Assembly: GCF_002443255.2 (NCBI RefSeq)
Contig: NW_019211457.1
Location: 34,850,105-34,914,104, forward strand
DNA length: 64,000 nt
Origin: Varroa destructor
Lineage: Eukaryota; Arthropoda; Arachnida; Mesostigmata; Varroidae
Direction: 5' to 3'
Shown piece by piece: positions 1-11,566 of the stretch. Every line of letters starts with the position of its first letter. The stretch's first letter is position 1. Under the pieces are notes generated by a model. It saw only the letters and a program-made list of their open reading frames with translations. It was not told the DNA's origin and made no database searches. The translations under genes were made by a program, and so were the position numbers.

Positions 1-321
1 GCATGCCCCGATCTCCTGCTCGGCCACATTCGAATAGCAAATCCCCAATTCACTCAGCCAAGGGCCATTGACAACCGACAGAACCACTGAAGACTGAACG
101 AACCCTTGTCGGCATCCAAAGCTACCCCGTTTACGCGTGCTACTCACAGTCGAGTGGGTATATAGACGCGGCGCCTGAAGACGATGGGTAAATGGGGGTA
201 GCCCTGAGAGAATGGGCAGGCAATGAACAGGGGAGCCACGCGGATGTTGACTTGGTGCATCTAAATTGGTCTGAGACAGAGTAGGCAAAGTGCGCAGAGC
301 GTAAAGAAAGCCTTGCTTTAG

Positions 322-601
322 TAGTCCGGGTGTACATAAGCGGGTGGCGGGTCCCGCCGAGTCGAACAATGGAATGGTACCCGAATTGGATGGGTCGGAT
401 CTCATAAAAGCGGCTTCAGCAAGACGGCCTGAGGTGGACTACGGCAAGCGATTTCATGGAGAATTCCAGAGGGAAAGACGTGCATTCAAGGCAGGGTTTC
501 TGTTGTGTGTCGGCTTTAGGCTCATCCCCTGTCTGGCGGTTCTTGTTGCAGGCCAGAGTTTTTCCACTACGAAGAAGAACTGTATATTAGCCGATGTGTA
601 G
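322..601 (+). CDS. Candidate last coding exon, unknown protein
   Basis: An acceptor (CCTTGCTTTAG) is followed by a 92-codon open frame to TAG. In the first 51 codons after residue 8, about 47% begin with G and about two thirds with a purine, a strong coding rhythm. The N-terminal part is hydrophilic and charged (it includes VPELDGSDLIKAASARRPEV). The tail holds a hydrophobic stretch (LIPCLAVLVAG) that could be a membrane segment. No ATG starts it, so upstream exons would lie outside the window or be unrecognised. I do not recognise the family. The acceptor has a short pyrimidine tract, which is the main weakness. Confidence 0.33.
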
Positions 602-1180
602 CAAAGCGGGCGGTCCGTAGTCGGTCGATGGCCGTAAGGTCGACAGGCTTCCAATGCCTTGCATACGTGTAGGTATAAGGCATTTCTAAGTACGTCGTTG
701 AAGTGACTATGATATTGCTTTGAAGAATACCTTTCTGAGATTTGCTCGTGAAAGCGAAGGCCTATGTGGTGTCATGTTGACACCGCGAAGTCTGGCGTGC
801 CCTCAGCGGCCTCCATGTTGCGTCTCGGAAGCTCATTCACTTACATATGCGCCAATGAAGGTGGAGCGGAAGTATTATCCGTAGCTTCTTTGTCCTCTGT
901 CACTGTTCGTGGCAAGCTGCTATTGCGGTTTCAGTCACCGGGACTTTTACTATTCAACCCTAGTACATCGCGTGGTATTCTACAGCACTTAGCTAGCGAC
1001 CAGCTTACGATAATACATCTTACTTTATTTGCCTTTTCCCCTAAAACAGTATTATCTGTCCATCCATTTTACGTACGCTCATGGCCCCAGTTGAACTGTG
1101 CTAAACAGCATAGCCTGTATCACATGCGACAGTAAAAAGCAGCGGGGGTGGCGGGCCTTCGTGGTCTTCGTAAATGACTA

Positions 1181-1247
1181 TACTAGACTATATATAGTTT
1201 TACTAGACTATATATCTAGTCTAGTTATACTAGACTATATATAGTTT
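1181..1247. repeat. Three copies of a 20-bp palindromic unit
   Basis: The unit TACTAGACTATATATAGTTT occurs identically at 1181-1200 and 1228-1247. A copy at 1201-1220 diverges in its last five bases. Each identical unit contains the perfect 12-bp palindrome ACTATATATAGT. A T-run follows directly. It can fold into several hairpins and is bounded by unrelated sequence. Confidence 0.8.
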
Positions 1248-1490
1248 TTTTGGATATGCTTATCATAAGCGATTGACTTCGGTTTGGCCAAGAGGCCATG
1301 CCCTGCAAATGCGAGTCTTCGACCGCCTCATCGATCGTATTAATATTTGCCATCTTTTCTCTATACTAATTGCATTTGATGACCGCGCAATTCTTGTCGG
1401 ACGAAGCTATTCTGTTTTTGAAGTTATAAAACTAACGTAGCTGTCTACAACAATAGGAACAAACAAATGCCTTGACCTGGCATTGTGGCG

Positions 1491-1589
1491 ATGGTTACCA
1501 TGATAACTATTAGTGGAACTTTACCTATGGAGCGAAAATGTGTGCAGCAAATGGTATGCTTTTTCACTGCGGAAGCCCTTGACGACAAG
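1491..1589 (+). CDS. Candidate first coding exon
   Basis: ATG sits in a good context (GCGATGG). The frame runs 33 codons to AAG|GTACAT with no leftover bases (phase 0). About 70% of codons begin with a purine and few with T. The product begins MVTMITISGTLPMERK and ends with the acidic FTAEALDDK. An in-frame stop lies about 20 bases upstream, with no acceptor between, which supports this ATG as the start. The donor GTACAT is acceptable but not ideal. The next exon is not certain: the spliced continuations I tried, around 2401 and 3541, give only weak statistics. Function unknown. Confidence 0.3.
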
Positions 1590-3540
1590 GTACATGTATA
1601 TATACACATATAAATGAAAAGCCTGCGTATATGTGACGTAGATTTAATTACTTGCCCTGTTTTGCCTTTTTCCCTAAGGGAAGGATAACCAACGTCAGCT
1701 TTTACTAGTTACCAAGTATGTAACGCCTACGGCCTAATAGTAGATATCTTAACCGCCCCGCTTTATGTTGTCGCTGTTGTTGCTGCCATGGCTGTGAAGA
1801 AGTGAAGGCTCTAAAAACAGATAAACTTTATGGACGAGAGGCTTTCAGAAGGAAAAAGGTTTTGAAAAAGCTTACCATCTGATTACCATGTCGAGCGCTG
1901 TTTTGTAGGCAGTGTAAAGTGTGGTGGCTTTTTCTTTGCACTAAATGGTAGCAGTAGACCACAGTGGCAGCGGAACAACGACGAATATGAGGTATAAAAC
2001 AAATGAATACACTAATGATATACCAACCGCATGGTTGAGTTTCGATTAACCAAAATATCTTTTATTATATAAGACGTGTATCAGAATATCTGACATGACG
2101 TAAGGGAAGCAAGTATTATTTGCGAAGTTTGCCTCCGGTTTTAGATTCGTTGCTCGACGTTAACCGATAGGGGTTGCTAACTCTTAGATGCGGAACGGAT
2201 GATTCTAGTGACACCCATTAGCGTCCATTCAATATTTCAGCGCAGGGAAGCACCTCTCGCCTGGTTCGCTCCAAGCAAGTTACCATCTGCATCTTACACG
2301 TGTCTGAACAACTTAGCAAAACTGTCTACTTCGTCTTGCTGTGGGATGGCCAGTGCGATGGACCTAACCGCAACGAGATCAATTGCAGATACTACTTCAG
2401 TCGGTGCCTTATCACAGTGAGCTGGCCGTGCCATTAGCACCAGTGCACGTGCGAACGGCCCGCGACGTCAGCTTATTTTGCCGTACTATGCACCTGTTGC
2501 TGATGCTATTCCCACCCGTTTACTGTGCACGTAATTGCGCTGGCAGCACTCTTCACACAGCATACAGCTAGCTGGCGTTAAAAGCATGGGGCCACGCAGC
2601 TGCTTTCCACGCAAACAACAGGACAACTATAGGACCGCTTCGGCGCCCGCCTCTCCTTATCGATACACTAATATTGCTACTCAAACGACATTGCACTGTT
2701 GAAGTACTTATTTGCCCTTCACACAAGTGCTAGAAGAAAGGGCTGATAGGTGCTAGGTAAAAGCTTTGAAAAGGGTGAGGGTGCAAATTGTAAGCTCGCG
2801 AAAGAAAATCTAGTAGAATCCTTTGAAAAGGTCTCTAGGCTGGCTTCGCCTTTCGCCGCCGGCCCCCACTAGCCGCGAAGGGTTAGGTATTATTGTTGTA
2901 CTATATATGCCTGTGTCACGGTATATGTGTGTATGCGCTTGTTATCTCTAGATAGGATTCTGCTTGTCACAACATTGCGCGCGACTTAGACAAGTTGAAA
3001 AAGGAGGGTTGAGAGAGGAGCCCCCGGGGTAGGAGATGATATTAATAATGAGATCATGATTATAAGGAAGTCGTTTGCGGATTTTGCGGGAATAGAGCAG
3101 CATCCACCATCGCGTTTCTTTATCCTAATTCAATTCGGGTTATTGGCGGTCTGCTTGCTCAGACATCCCGCTTAACATGACCATACGCCTCTGCCTCACC
3201 AACTTCGACGGGTTAATTAATGGGCCGTCGTAGGACACAGTAAGAGGCAAGCAAGGTGAACGGGTAAGAAGGCCAAGTCGATGACGCAGTTGTTGTCGTT
3301 GCCCAGAAAGTGGATAGGGCGACCCAAACGTCATGCATATTCAAGCTGCTTACAGATAACCTGGCTGAGCAGGTTGGCTAACTTGATCCTAGATACTCAT
3401 TTGCGCCTCAAATTCAGCCCGATGTATATTGTGGCGGAATGCTAACGGAGGTTCATTCGAATCATCAGTGTGGGATAAATAGGCCAAAGGCTACCTAATA
3501 GTTTCTTTCTATCGCTTCGCTGGTTCATACTTTGTTTCAG
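1590..3540. other. Stretch without a secure gene
   Basis: This interval contains several open frames around 2199-2571, which overlap in three frames. Some have acceptable acceptors (2242, 2400), but their codon rhythm is ordinary, so none is called. The rest is mixed-composition spacer. Confidence 0.5.
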
Positions 3541-3629
3541 TTCAGATATGGTTTGAGGTTCCTCCTATCCCTGCCGCTGTTCAGGTTGCCATACGTCTGC
3601 CCCAAATAACGATGATTACGCAGGTCTAC
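3541..3629 (+). CDS. Candidate internal exon
   Basis: It has a very good acceptor (CATACTTTGTTTCAG) and a donor GTAAAC after GTCTAC. The open frame has two leading bases and 29 codons, ending in phase 0. Its product is rich in valine, alanine, proline and isoleucine (FEVPPIPAAVQVAIRL) and only about 10% of codons begin with T. It could follow an exon ending with one spare base. The minus strand also carries a long open frame here, which has poorer rhythm. Function unknown. Confidence 0.28.
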
Positions 3630-6600
3630 GTAAACTAGTATTATTACTGTTTTTATTATCTCAATCGTCGATCTATCGCTGGTTGGACATCTCAGTTTGT
3701 TGTAACGAGATAACGACCAAGGTGTAAGAAATAGATATGCTTCGTCCGGAAGTGGAAGTTTCCGGTGGTGAGATCCAACAAAGATAACATATCTAGTAAT
3801 ATTACATATGGTATAAGAATCGTCAGAGACTATGACGGAGAGTCGTACACACATAAATATAAATGAAACTTGAGGGAAACTCAAACCGTCATTCAAAAAG
3901 ACACCTAAATATATTCACAATGACGTAAGCGGCGAGAACATAACAGCTACACCAATGCACGTATTTTTATAATGACAGATCGACAATAAATAGAGTTACC
4001 CTAATACATATACATACACATCTGCACACATGCCATCATTTTTGCAAACCGTATTGCTATAGGCCTAGATCTCTTTTTCTGCTTCGTATATACACGGCCA
4101 TCCGCGCCCATATAGCAATACTTAAAGGCGAAAGAATAACTGTAGATAGCTGCTCTCGCTTTCGCCCGTCATCACAATCTCTTCTTCGAAGGAAAATAGT
4201 TGTGCCAGTGGCCACACCTAACTGGCTGATATCTGACATCAGTGTGCATGTACAGTGGATGTTTGATATATATGTGCGTACACAAGAAATAGGGTTTCCG
4301 TGAGAAGCAGTGGAGACTGGCTGATGGAGGAGAGACAACGATCGTACTGGCAGTGGATTTAGGCGCAAACATACGCGGCTATTCTAGAAAATTACGGTGT
4401 AAATAAAAGAACAACTATCGAGTCAAGACCGTCCAGCGGATATAACCAGCGATGGGGAAAAGCCGAAGCTCGAAGGCCCAATCCGCTGCGGACTAAATGG
4501 ACCTAGTCTCCGTATTTCCGGTGGATTGGAGAATTTCAAAGTCTTCTTCTCTCGGCAGCCGGATCAAGCGGCCAGATTGTTGTGTTGTCCCTAACATCGA
4601 ATTTGATCCATGCGCAGGCCTGCGCAGTCTACACTACATGGATTCCCATTCTAGTCAGTTGGTTGACTAGAGCAGTTGCGATGTTGCCGTGTTGGTATTC
4701 AGCGCTTGGTCCTTTTCTCTACTCGTCTTTCCCTAGGCCTACGGAAGTTGCAGGTAGTCGACGACACGAGCTACGCGCTATGGGCGTATTCACTTCCATT
4801 ATACATTCTCAACAACGTTCTGTCATGCCTTGGACAACAGCAATTTGTAGTTGTGCGTGTGTAACGTAAGGCTCCATTGAGATATACGACATTTTATGGC
4901 TATCACGTAAGATAATGATATCTGTGGAGCTATGAATGGCCGTATCGGCAGTGGCAATTTTATTGCAATGTCGAATACAGTGGATAGCGACTCGTGGAAT
5001 CCAATTTAAGACGGTCGCTGTCACTATTACCGTTAGATAACGATACATACAGGTACGTTTCGTAATTTTTTCGTGATTTACGTACTCTGCACCGCAGCTC
5101 TGTAATCATTTGCTTGATTTGATTTCAGTGAACCTACGAATTGGGTCTTACACTAACTATGAGGAAAAGTGTTGTTCCTAATGTGAGTCAAATTTATCAT
5201 AATGTGCCCTACGCGGTTCGCCGGTTTTTGTTTAGCTTTATGATGCGTCACACTAGATAATATGTCTAGCTTTGTCTGGCAAGGGAAAATGCGGAGATTC
5301 AATTGCATATCCATATATAAATGTATGCGTATATAAAGCGTATAGCAATTAAGGAGACTGTTTATCAACAATGCTAGCAACGCTGACTCATGAATCGAAA
5401 AGGGTGAGGCCAGCCGGCTCTGAGATATATGATGTTGCCTGTTCTCTGAACTCAGGTTTCTTCAATATTGACGTTTATTCGCGATGTGATGATATGAAAT
5501 GGTGGGGGGCAAACCTGCTTTGCACATTTACTTTCCAGTTGAACGTGAGCTTTCTTCATATGTATAAACATATCTGTATAGCTTGTGTCAAAAGATTTAC
5601 TATTTATAAGTACAGTTTTCTCGTATAATACGGGGCAACGAGGATTAGATTAGTAGTCTCTGCAAATCTGCAAAGTCTGTTAGGCTGACCGTCGCATTCT
5701 GGAGTTTTAATGTATAGTCTACTACGGTCGATAAAGTCAATAAGTTCCTTTTTAGTCATGTCATTGCAACAACCTTTATGGAGTACCTATGATATGCCTT
5801 TTCGCATCCCCTAACGGCGGCATGTCGGTGTCGTCGTTTTCTATCTCGCGTCTCACAGATGATGACAGACAGATGATTCACACAGTATCACCAGTGTTAA
5901 AATGGTGGAAAATATAAGCACAGATAGTAACAAGAACTTTTATTAGTTGTACACAAATACGGGCGACACTGAAAGCTTATGTAGCCGACGTCTACGACGA
6001 GGTTGTTCCGCATTCGATTTTAAAGCCACTAGCGCTGGTACAAAATTAGAAGGTTCATACTTCTTGCTTCCTGAAAGGTCCAGAGCCATCAGTTTTTGTG
6101 AACAATTGCGGCCCTCTAAAAAACGACTCGAATACATCCTTATCGCGATAACATTGGCTCACATGTTGTTAGCACTATTCTTTGAAGTTATAATAATTAT
6201 CATAATGTGAAAAGTTGATATATTTCATGTGTATTAGCTTGTAAATAATAAACACAAATATGTTACGCTTCAAATCTTGATTTGGGTACACATAGGAACT
6301 AATGGACGTCTATTGCGGTTCGTATCGTTGTTGCCATATTAGTAGTGTCTAGAAATTGGAGTTATGGAAAGCAATTGCAGATTTACGCAGGGACTCCCTG
6401 TGTTTTCAATAAGGCGCGCTTCATCAAATGACTGACCTACATCGTTTCATTGAACACTGCTTCCTAGCGGCGACTATTTATGTGGAGCGCAAAGAAAGGC
6501 AGTTTACTTCTGAATTGTGAGTTCTGATCTCTGAAGTATACGACATGCTTCTCCTGAGCAGGCAAACACATCGTAAACGTAATCTAGTGCCTATATCAGT

Positions 6601-7283
6601 TAAGCACACGAAGATACAAAGTCGATGAAACATCGGATACAAATACCGAATAAGGCCTTGACTGACCTTTAGCGCATTCGAGGTTGGTGTATGGGGAGCC
6701 TAGTTCTGTATTTTAGGTGTTTCGTTACCCTTACCCCAATCGACTACTAGGACTTTGCAGGAGATCTCTAGGGACAATAAATAGAGGAAGCGCAATTTTG
6801 GAGGTGTAGTTCTTTGATTCGCCATCGGTAAATGAGCAATTCAAGTGCTCCAATAACTAATCGTTCTACCTACCTATCTTGCCGCCATTAGTATCTACCA
6901 GTTGCTAAATCTATCAGTTGCTACCAGAGGCAGCAGATATGGTGATTTCTAATAATGTATTTCTTAATCCGGTTTTGAGGTGATCATTTGGCCGGAACGA
7001 TTCGGTTGTAGCTTGTGGAATGCTGAGCATGGCCTGAATTGAAACTAGAGTTATTCCAGCCCGGTCCAACAACCTATACAGTGTGAAACAGTGAGCCTTC
7101 CGGAAATTGGTTCAGAAAGATTCGGTCTACTAATAAGTACATTTCACGGAAAATTATAATATCGGTTATATAGTACCCCTTTTACCAACTCTCGAGTTGG
7201 CCTGGGATATCACGTTCTTTTTATCGTGTCTTCATGGCGTTGTCCAGTAAAGCTGTCCGTAACATAAACTAATCTTTACTCAG
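3630..7283. other. Stretch without a secure gene
   Basis: Open frames at 4582-4870 have a strong acceptor (CTTCTTCTCTCGGCAG) and hydrophobic translations in two frames, but high T-first codon use, so I did not call them. The frame at 5947-6210 ends in an isoleucine run encoded by ATA/ATT repeats. The remainder is AT-rich spacer with TATATA tracts. Confidence 0.45.
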
Positions 7284-7514
7284 CAAAAAATTGCAAGGAT
7301 TTTGACATCAAGCCACATCAACACTATCAGAAATAACCGTTTGTCGCTTCTGTATTCATTAATATTAATATTAATCACATATCAAACTATACACGTATGG
7401 ACCTCTAATGGATTTACCCTAGTGCAGTGCCTTGTACTAGGTGTGACAATACTAACTCTACTGTGGCCAGAAGTGATTGACTTCGACGATGAATTCTATT
7501 ATGAAGGACGTTAA
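7284..7514 (+). CDS. Candidate last exon, two hydrophobic segments
   Basis: An acceptor with a branch-like CTAAT (AAACTAATCTTTACTCAG) opens a 76-codon frame in phase 0, ending in TAA. The product has two hydrophobic stretches, LLYSLILILITYQTIHVW and TLVQCLVLGVTILTLLWP, separated by a short loop. A very acidic, tyrosine-containing tail follows (VIDFDDEFYYEGR). This is the pattern of the C-terminus of a multi-pass membrane protein. Codon rhythm is only average, so the hydrophobicity could reflect AT-rich sequence. Family not recognised. Confidence 0.28.
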   Translation, partial: QKIARILTSSHINTIRNNRLSLLYSLILILITYQTIHVWTSNGFTLVQCLVLGVTILTLLWPEVIDFDDEFYYEGR

Positions 7515-7887
7515 ATTAACTTCATCACCGGGTTTTCTTATTGACAGTCGCAAGGCAACGCAAGGTCGGTACCCCGACGTACCTCTTCTAATGGCGGTAG
7601 GCCACGGTTAAATTTATGCATTACACTTCATTTCAACATATGTAGTTCCGAGTAGACGGATGTATTGGTATATTAACTGACGTGTCCTTCGCTTTAGCTG
7701 ACGAGCAAATCTGAAAAGGGTATCTTTATTTGCGTCCTAGTTCTGCCTGCGCCAAGTGAGACAGACTAGACCGGTTACCACTTTGATGAAACTGTCTCCC
7801 TTGTAGTTCAATTATAACTAAGGCGATGTCGTAGTAAACGCAATTATATGTGGTCCTTCATTTTTGCAAGTTAGTCGGCTGGATCGA

Positions 7888-8085
7888 TCACGAGTTGGTT
7901 TGTCCTGACCCGCACTGCTTAGAATGAAGTAGACGTGCCAATAATTTGGTCAGCCCATCTGGGCTGGCTTGGCTGTTTGCGTTGTCCCTGAATTGTTGCC
8001 TCTTCCTATACTCTTCCCAAAACTGGCTTTTCGCTGGCGGCGTCTGGTCCTCCAAACGCTTATCTTCCCAAGATCCCAAACTGGC
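7888..8085 (-). CDS. Candidate last exon, charged tail
   Basis: On the minus strand an in-frame TGA is followed at once by CAG and a 65-codon frame to TGA. The product is hydrophilic and charged, for example DKRLEDQTPPAKSQFWEEY, followed by a glutamine/asparagine-rich part. The plus strand is pyrimidine-rich here, which partly explains the charged translation. The acceptor lacks a good pyrimidine tract. It would lie tail-to-tail with the plus-strand exon ending at 7514. Confidence 0.22.
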   Translation of the reverse strand, partial: ASLGSWEDKRLEDQTPPAKSQFWEEYRKRQQFRDNANSQASPDGLTKLLARLLHSKQCGSGQTNS

Positions 8086-9848
8086 CTGTCAACCGCGTTA
8101 ATATTCTCGCGTTAGCTGTTCTTAACGATTGGATTCAGCTAACCTTCATTAAGATCAGCTTAGACTTAAGTACAAGCGCCTTGAAGCGAAGTAATGCCAA
8201 TATAGACAAGTTAACAGATGTTAGGCCATAGGCAGCACCTCACTAAAAGGGGAAACAGGTTATATTACATGGGAGTAAGAACTTTCTAGATTGTTTGGTA
8301 TATTAGCGGAGTGGTCCTGAACGCTTATGTTCATTAGATACCGTAATATACAATAGAAGGACAAAGATAGAGAAGTGATATATTTGATTGTGTTCTGCAA
8401 CTGCTAATTTGTCCTTTTTTTCGCTGAAAAAAGGTATGTTCTGTAAGCAGCTGGTGTCGTTCATCTATGAGAAAAGTTTCACCGAAAACACTTAGTTGCA
8501 GAAAACCCATTTCAGCGAATAGCAAATCGGAGAGCCTAAAGGGAGATGGTCACAGTAAGAATATGGTTTATCTGCACCGTAACATCATTATTCGAGAGTA
8601 ATAATTCTCCAACTTCCCATAATTTTTGCAGGAATAGTAGTGAAATCGTGGTGCACTAAAGATGATCTACTAAGTGAGACCAGTGAGTCCAGCAGAAACA
8701 AAGCGGAGCGGAGACACTCGACGCATTTGCTTGACCGCAAGGATTCACGTCGGGCTTTTGGATCTCTTCAACCTTTTCAGTAAAAACTGATGTGAAATCT
8801 AGGCCGGTTAACCGGTGCTGGTCATGGCTGTAGCCATAGAGCTTGACACGAAACAACTGCTTCCGACATGACGAGGGGTAAGCGTGTGAAAAAGGATTTT
8901 CGCTTGGTTGAAGGATACGGAAATGAGGGGTCATCTTGCCAGTGGTAGAGTCCAGTGATGGATGCAGCTACTTCTGTTGCCCCAGTGTCTGCCCCCCGCT
9001 GCCGCTATTTCTGTTATTATGAGAAAAGTGTAAAGTCAAGCGATGTACACTGTACCTTGCGGAAGGACTGAGCGTATTGTTACTTTTGCGGTTCACTTAA
9101 CATCACGGACTGGCGACTCGGTTCGAGTTGGTCGGTTGTGTTTCAGCTTCAGCAACCGCGGCAGATGTCCGGGTTTGTACCTTGTTGTTGCGGTTCATCT
9201 TATGCACTACTGCTTTCTCTCTAAGTATTACATGCACAGTGCTCGACTATGCATGTTAGTATATAAATAAATATTACAGTCTATGTAGAGGGTCTACACG
9301 ATGGTTCAGCCAAGTTTGTAGTCGTATTCCCCATGTCGTTGAACGTCTTCGTATATGTTTGTATAGGTGTGTAAGGTCCAAAATGTTGATTAAAGGTAAA
9401 AAATAAATATAAATAGATAAATGTCAGCCGAGAGCACAAGGAATACACTCAGGCGACTGAGAGGCGAAAAAAAAATTCTAGAAAACTGATACTTACTGAA
9501 TTAACTTGGAGGAACACAGCATGAAAGGGATCCGATTGCTATATTCTGTAGAGGTTTCTAAATGTGAGTCAAAGAAGAAGAGATGCGTGGCTGCTTAAAG
9601 GAAGACCGCTCGCCTCAAGGGTGCGGTAAGGAGGGACTTGCCCTACGTAATTAGCGACTGACACACTTACTACTGAAGTACACCATTAGCGCGAGAGTCA
9701 GCTGTATATAAGCAGTATGCACGGAGGTCATATGAAGTCGAATTGCTACGGTTGTTGATGCCGTCGTATTCAGAGCAAAGGCTTAGAAGCTGTGCACAAA
9801 ACTTGGTTAATTAGTCCCCCTTTGTCGACTACCTTTGTCTTCCTTCAG

Positions 9849-10097
9849 TCGCAATTGAGCGCTTCGACAGAAGACAGTGAACGAAGTTTTGTCATTAAAG
9901 TCAAAAACTTAAAAAGAGTCGATATATCTCAGGCGTTCGACCATTTGATAATAACCTGTCGAGTCACGCCCAGGAGGAGGAACGCCATACATGAAATAAC
10001 CATCATTGTACTTCAACATATTTGTGAAGAAAACGTCCATAACATATACCAGGCTAGAGCTGAACGTGTTGACATCGTGGTGACGAACCATATGTAA
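9849..10097 (+). CDS. Candidate exon, possibly spliced near 10079
   Basis: It has one of the best acceptors in the window (GACTACCTTTGTCTTCCTTCAG). The frame is open for 82 codons, with about 70% purine-first and 13% T-first codons. The protein is rich in isoleucine, valine, glutamate and asparagine (FVIKVKNLKRVDISQAFDHL). It ends at TAA, or may leave at a mediocre GTG|GTGACG donor at 10079 in phase 0, which fits the exon beginning at 10258. Function unknown. Confidence 0.35.
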   Translation, partial: SQLSASTEDSERSFVIKVKNLKRVDISQAFDHLIITCRVTPRRRNAIHEITIIVLQHICEENVHNIYQARAERVDIVVTNHM

Positions 10098-10257
10098 CCA
10101 TTTTGAAACTAGCGATTGAAGTACCGATTTCCATTTGAAGCTTTCACTATATTGTGAGCATAGCAAATTTCGGAGCTCCCGTGCCCGCCAAAACTCATTC
10201 GATTCCTTAGTGTATTTGGCTATATATATATATACATATATACTTTTTTTTTAACAG

Positions 10258-10386
10258 AAATATGCGTGGCAACCAGCCAATGAATATGGAACCATTAAAA
10301 ATTTTGTTAAGGGAACGGCCTCCAATGATGTTCGATCGCGCGCCAGTAACGGTAATGAAAATAGCATCGATGGAGGTTATGTATGA
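10258..10386 (+). CDS. Candidate last exon with GYV C-terminus
   Basis: A long pyrimidine tract (TACTTTTTTTTTTAACAG) precedes a 42-codon frame in phase 0 that ends TAT GTA TGA. About 74% of codons begin with a purine and 38% with G. The product is hydrophilic, glycine- and asparagine-rich (KYAWQPANEYGTIKNFVKG, then a tail ending SIDGGYV). A hydrophobic C-terminal residue of this kind can be a PDZ ligand, but that is speculation. An AATAAA lies about 345 bases downstream at 10731. Confidence 0.42.
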   Translation, partial: KYAWQPANEYGTIKNFVKGTASNDVRSRASNGNENSIDGGYV

Positions 10387-10730
10387 CACATATGTAACAC
10401 ACGTCCTTGTGATAATGTGTTGTATTATGAGTACGTTTCTTTTTTCCTGATGACTCGCAATGTTCAGCTGGCCTTCATTGCGGTCCTTTGCTTGAAAACC
10501 TATTTGAGGCTTCACCACAGCACGGGTGCATGTGCCCTTAACGTCTAATAGCTGCTCAACAAAAAATATATAAACATATTTCTGTCAGATCAAGTTTTAT
10601 GACAGAGCGAACCTAGTCAGGCTAAGCCCCTACATTATAGAGGAGCTTGCCCCGTTGCTATTCAACGCGCTATAATGTGCTATACATATCTGCGTACTTA
10701 CTGAAATTGAAGCAAGGCAAGGGCGGATGA

Positions 10731-10736
10731 AATAAA
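10731..10736 (+). other. Possible polyadenylation signal AATAAA
   Basis: AATAAA occurs in GGATGAAATAAAACAC, downstream of the candidate last exon ending at 10386. Such hexamers are frequent in AT-rich DNA, so this is weak support only. Confidence 0.25.
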
Positions 10737-11130
10737 ACACCCGAGACTCCTGTTACCTCTGCATGAAGAAAATGCGATTGAGGTCGGTTGCATGAACTCA
10801 CTGCACGCTGTCCAACGCGTTCAAAAGGACACGTCCTAGGGTATCTGAAAACCTGAGCTGGTAGAACTGAGCGGTGCCGTTACTTCCGGATATAGAAGAT
10901 GCATCCTTTTAAAAAGAACCTTTTGGCAAGGCTCTGCTTAGCGAGCCGAGTCACCTAGCCTCCTGTTTGTCGTCGTTGCAAAGGTGAGAGGTCGAAGCAT
11001 CACGTGGCTTCTCACATGGCGTCGCTGAAAGTGCATGTGCTGAATAAGACAGGCAGCTTCTATCAAAAGCCACTATTGCACTGCTCACATCCGGTGACAG
11101 CTATTCTTCGCCAGTGGTTGTCATGCTGTC

Positions 11131-11161
11131 GCCCTTATCGTTGCTGAGCCCTTATCGTTGC
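11131..11161. repeat. 14-bp tandem duplication
   Basis: GCCCTTATCGTTGC occurs at 11131-11144 and again at 11148-11161, a 17-base period with TGA between. Confidence 0.8.
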
Positions 11162-11464
11162 GTATGGACGGCAGACTTCTGTTGACAGGTAGGGATCTGA
11201 CGTGAAATCGAGACAAGAAACGGGAAGATCTGACACGGCTTGAGGCCGGAGTGTGAGCATGCAGCTCCCACAGCATCAATAATATAATACGTCTGATGAC
11301 TTAGAGATAAATCTACTCGTCTGCTCCTGTTGCTGGATTGCGTGCTGCCAATTTGATAGTAGCGTATGCTTACGGGTGGCTGGCACTTCGCCGGAAGCTT
11401 ATCCCGAAGAGTGGAGTCGACGTAGACTCTGCCGCACAGTTTCCGATTGCTTCATAGCGCGGGA

Positions 11465-11566
11465 ATGGTAAAACGTGGCAACCTGCGGTTACTGTTGCTA
11501 GCTGCAGTAACGGTAATAGTGATGACGATCGTGGTAGTGCTCAAGCAGAGCAATGGCTGTTGCTAG
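11465..11566 (+). CDS. Short ORF with signal-anchor pattern
   Basis: ATG in a good context (GGGAATGG) starts a 33-codon frame. The product is MVKRGNLR followed by about 18 strongly hydrophobic residues (LLLLAAVTVIVMTIVVVL), then KQSNGCC and a stop. A short basic N-terminus plus one hydrophobic span is the look of a type II signal-anchor or a signal peptide. It could be a microprotein or a first exon whose donor I cannot place. The hydrophobic part comes from GTN-rich sequence, so chance remains plausible. Confidence 0.25.
   Translation: MVKRGNLRLLLLAAVTVIVMTIVVVLKQSNGCC

Noticed and set aside
2199..2571. Exon-like frames with CAG acceptors at 2242 and 2400 and donors near 2418 and 2530
   Set aside because: Open in several frames with average codon use; one reading has cysteines but none has convincing statistics.
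3537..3896. 119-codon minus frame
   Set aside because: No acceptor, weak rhythm, and it opposes a better plus exon at 3541.
4566..4870. About 300-base frame between a strong acceptor and a GTAAGG donor
   Set aside because: 28% T-first codons and two alternative hydrophobic readings; probably chance.
8632..8934. Plus exon after CCCATAATTTTTGCAG and an overlapping minus frame
   Set aside because: The acceptor is very good, but both translations have ordinary codon use, and the exon sits among other impossible-to-combine last exons.
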